From an uncultured Parabacteroides sp. (GTDB lineage: Bacteria; Bacteroidota; Bacteroidia; Bacteroidales; Tannerellaceae), in contig NZ_CABUOD010000006.1 in NCBI RefSeq assembly GCF_902493135.1, forward strand, positions 1-64,000: a DNA stretch of 64,000 nt. Direction: 5' to 3'. Within the stretch, counting starts at the first letter, position 1. Every line of letters begins with the position of its first letter. Below, in pieces: positions 61,747-64,000 of the stretch. The translations under genes and the position numbers were made by a program. The notes under the pieces are model-generated. The model did not search any database. It worked only from the letters and a program-made list of their open reading frames with translations, and was not told where the DNA came from.

Positions 61747-63072
61747 TTACTCTTTAAGAAAGTTGGCTATCCGGCTGCCTCTGGAATGACCGTAGCGCCT
61801 AAAATACTCTTCGTCCGACATAATGCCTCTGTCATGGGTTCCTCCAGAGGGAACAGGTGTTCCGGTTCCTGCTGCCCCCATTGTGGGGACGACGTTGAGT
61901 TGTTTTCCCACGTTGATACCGAACTCTTTTTCAATTTCGTCGGCACTGACTTCGTATTTATCTGTGATTAACTGATAGAGCTTGATTCTATCTTCGTTAT
62001 TCATTTCAATCCTGTTGGAATACTTAAATTCCAATCCATCAGGAATATAGTCCATTGCGACCAGACGAGGTATAATTTCTTCGTTCATCACATTTTCGAT
62101 AAACCTGCGATATACCTCGATCCTGTCTCTGAAAATGTCCTGATGGGCTTTCGTACTTCCAACGTAACTTTGCATACCACCTGCCATTGATTCAGAACCC
62201 AATATCAAATTGGCAACTTCTTTATTGGCAAATTCAATCAGCGAGGTATAAATTTTCTCGCTGTTGCTCATTGTGAAGGTCTTGATGTCTATCTCGTCGT
62301 CTATCCCCGTGATTACCACTTTGTTTTGTGCGGCGTTGGCTATATCGTTCGCCAGGCGTTTACGGTCGCTGTTACTTTCTGAGATGGTCTTCCCATGGAT
62401 AATCGGTTGCCCATACGTGCTCCCAAAGTTGACATAATTTGCGACGGTAAATTTTTTCGCCAAGATAAGAGGTGTTGTTGCTGAAAATAAGCCGATTGTG
62501 CCGGAATTTATCAAAATGTAGTTTTGATTATATGCAGGCGAGGCTATATTCCAGTTGGGCAACCAAATGCCTTGCCGTTTGACCACGGTGTACTGGTCGG
62601 GCAGTACGTTTCTCCGTTCAATCAGATTGACTTCTGCCAATTTTCCGGTCTTGGGATCGATATAAGGCATTATCTCTATCAGCGTGTAGCCGTAGAGTTT
62701 GGATTCAACGATTCCTCTGACAATTTTATCGAATTGTGTGCCTTGAATTTTCTGTGTGTATTTTACGTCTTTGATGTATTTTCCTTTTTCATTGATCCGG
62801 GCCAGCATGTACCGGTCTCCTAAGATTTGGGATTCCAACGTCTCTACGACGGAGCGTATATGTGCGTCCTGTTCGAGGCAGGCTTCGTAGAGGTCTATTA
62901 ACCGGGAACGGTCGTCCAGTATCGTTCCTAACGTAATGTCTTGTCGAACTGACTTATAACGATTGTTCCTTTCGATTTCGCGAACGTATTCGACGATAGT
63001 TTTTTTGGAAGTGCGAAAGATGCTTTCCAACAGTTCTCCATTGAATGAGTTTTCGGATGTAACTACTTGCAT
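61747..63072 (-). CDS. Phage portal protein (DUF935, Mu gp29-like)
   Basis: A 441-aa portal of the DUF935 type: LIDLYEACLEQDAHIRSVVE near the N-terminus, PYIDPKTGKLAEVNLIERRN, GQPIIHGKTI and NLILGSESMAGGMQSYVGST with the usual 'ILGqtlt..g..Gs.A...vh' layout (HQDIFRDRIEV). The C-terminus is Gly/Thr/Arg-rich. Portals form the dodecameric DNA entry ring of the head. It is the first gene of a four-gene operon; no terminase or capsid gene is adjacent in the window. Confidence 0.88.
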   Translation of the reverse strand: MQVVTSENSFNGELLESIFRTSKKTIVEYVREIERNNRYKSVRQDITLGTILDDRSRLIDLYEACLEQDAHIRSVVETLESQILGDRYMLARINEKGKYIKDVKYTQKIQGTQFDKIVRGIVESKLYGYTLIEIMPYIDPKTGKLAEVNLIERRNVLPDQYTVVKRQGIWLPNWNIASPAYNQNYILINSGTIGLFSATTPLILAKKFTVANYVNFGSTYGQPIIHGKTISESNSDRKRLANDIANAAQNKVVITGIDDEIDIKTFTMSNSEKIYTSLIEFANKEVANLILGSESMAGGMQSYVGSTKAHQDIFRDRIEVYRRFIENVMNEEIIPRLVAMDYIPDGLEFKYSNRIEMNNEDRIKLYQLITDKYEVSADEIEKEFGINVGKQLNVVPTMGAAGTGTPVPSGGTHDRGIMSDEEYFRRYGHSRGSRIANFLKE

Positions 63073-63293
63073 TTATTGTTATTTCGTACAGAATACCTTT
63101 ATCCGAAAAAAAATGTTGATGGCATTATTTACTTACACATCGGATTGGTTGTATTCCAGTCGGAGACAGGGTGGGAAATTTTCATTTTGTATGTACATTG
63201 AAATAGTATCATTGTGTGCGTTATTGTGCTATAATTAGCTGAAACACAAATATTTAAAGAGCTAAAAACTTAAATTTATTACGTGTTTTTATC

Positions 63294-63301
63294 TATATTT
63301 G
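63294..63301 (+). promoter_or_regulatory. Candidate -7 element of the plus-strand genes
   Basis: TATATTTG matches TAnnTTTG 35 bp before ATG 63336. The 263-bp divergent gap 63073-63335 must also hold the portal-operon promoter, which I could not place. Confidence 0.5.
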
Positions 63302-63335
63302 CAGCAGTAAATTTAAAACAAAGTGGAAGTTATGA

Positions 63336-63767
63336 ATGAAAGTTAGAACAAAAGCTCCATTTACTGTAAAGTACATGGAGTTCCCGGAATTGCTTTTCGG
63401 AACATCCGAAAAAGGGTTAATCTATTTTGACGCAACGACTTACATCGCTGAAAAAGGTGACAGTAAGAAGCATTCGGCAATTGATTTCGCCCGAAAGTTT
63501 TCTTTTTGGTTCGAGAGTGTAAAGGATATTTACGAGATACCGGACTACGAGATTATGGTAACGGATGAGGCAACGGGGCACGTATTAATTGATCAGTCTT
63601 TGGCCTTGCTTTTCGTCGGCTATATAGATCCAGCTTTCGGGGTTTATATGACAGAGAGGATGTCAGAACTATTTCTGGATGGTGTTACTCTTTCGGACAC
63701 TCGTATTGTACAGGCAATCAGAAACAGATTAACGAAAGACGAATTACTTAAATTGATAGACGAATGA
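63336..63767 (+). CDS. Unknown 143-aa protein
   Basis: MKVRTKAPFTVKYMEFPELL starts an alpha/beta acidic protein (YEIPDYEIMVTDEATGHVLI; MTERMSELFLDGVTLSDTRI). It diverges from the portal operon and overlaps the next gene as ATGA. Not recognised; it may belong to the same phage-like element. The ATG at 63332 closes after four codons, so 63336 is the start. Confidence 0.65.
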   Translation: MKVRTKAPFTVKYMEFPELLFGTSEKGLIYFDATTYIAEKGDSKKHSAIDFARKFSFWFESVKDIYEIPDYEIMVTDEATGHVLIDQSLALLFVGYIDPAFGVYMTERMSELFLDGVTLSDTRIVQAIRNRLTKDELLKLIDE

Positions 63768-64000
63768 AGAGAAGTCCATTTCATCAACCTAAGCCCGTTC
63801 TGATATTTAACGGGGCTTACATCTTAGTCGGTATAACCCGATCTATTCGAAGCGCCTCAGAAATATCCAAGACTAACGCGCAGGCGATATCGTTTGCCTG
63901 TACAGGAAGATATATTTCGGCAGGCAGTTTTTATTTCAGACATATTCATCCGGACATTGAGATTGAAATTACGGATTTGGATACGTTGAAATTGCAGGAT
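63764..64000 (+). CDS. Unknown protein, 3' partial
   Basis: The frame from ATG 63764, overlapping the previous stop by 4 bp, stays open to the window edge (MKRSPFHQPKPVLIFNGAYI; TGRYISAGSFYFRHIHPDIE). Basic N-terminus, beta-rich. Not recognised. Confidence 0.6.
   Translation, partial: MKRSPFHQPKPVLIFNGAYILVGITRSIRSASEISKTNAQAISFACTGRYISAGSFYFRHIHPDIEIEITDLDTLKLQD

Noticed and set aside
59608..63072. A complete Mu-like prophage
   Set aside because: Only portal, gpF-like and gpG-like proteins are recognisable; transposase, terminase, capsid, tail and lysis genes are absent from the window.

Overview
The window looks like a chromosome segment of a Bacteroidales bacterium, possibly Parabacteroides. 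The support is a two-subunit methylmalonyl-CoA mutase, fimbrillin-type lipoproteins, an OmpA/DUF3575 protein and several promoters of the Bacteroidetes TAnnTTTG type. The species is inferred, not proven.

Bases 1-9300 read as host backbone: mutA (5' truncated by the window edge) and mutB with a strong terminator, an S41 protease lipoprotein, an orphan CARF-nuclease of the Card1/Can2 (DUF1887) type with no CRISPR array in view, a family-2 glycosyltransferase and a 6-bladed beta-propeller lipoprotein.

Bases 9500-24000 form a regulated envelope island, read almost wholly on the minus strand. One operon encodes OmpA/DUF3575, two DUF6562-type lipoproteins (one with GLUG repeats), a LamG protein and an HU-like protein. 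Two regulators follow: a membrane-bound AraC protein and a LytTR protein. A seven-gene operon then encodes DUF2589, a 264-aa unknown, DUF2589, a zinc ribbon, a 147-aa unknown, an N-acetylmuramidase and a secreted 138-aa protein. A MACPF pore-former gene diverges from it. A TTCCCAATGA motif occurs about ten times at 21-bp spacing upstream of the fimbrial operon and recurs as spaced pairs in the DUF2589/MACPF divergent promoter region. This suggests that the LytTR protein co-regulates the island. It is the best candidate here for an undescribed system.

Bases 24000-57600 are accessory DNA, nearly all minus strand. They hold a RibD/DHFR-like gene behind a highly structured leader RNA, RNase H, a stand-alone MutS domain-I protein, a PAPS-reductase-like enzyme, a 1000-aa adenine methyltransferase-helicase fusion with DUF4942 and a short tyrosine recombinase, an LPD29 polyvalent-type protein, an Imm51-like immunity protein and some 35 small unknown genes, several followed by their own terminators. 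This is typical of a large mobile element, but I see no relaxase, conjugation, replication or terminase gene. A plus-strand structured RNA lies at about 55.9-56.3 kb.

Bases 57600-63100 hold a 1.2-kb AT-rich non-coding stretch, a C39-like peptidase gene and an isolated four-gene Mu-like head module (portal, gpF-like, gpG-like, unknown) with its own terminator. Two plus-strand unknown genes close the window, the second one cut by the edge.
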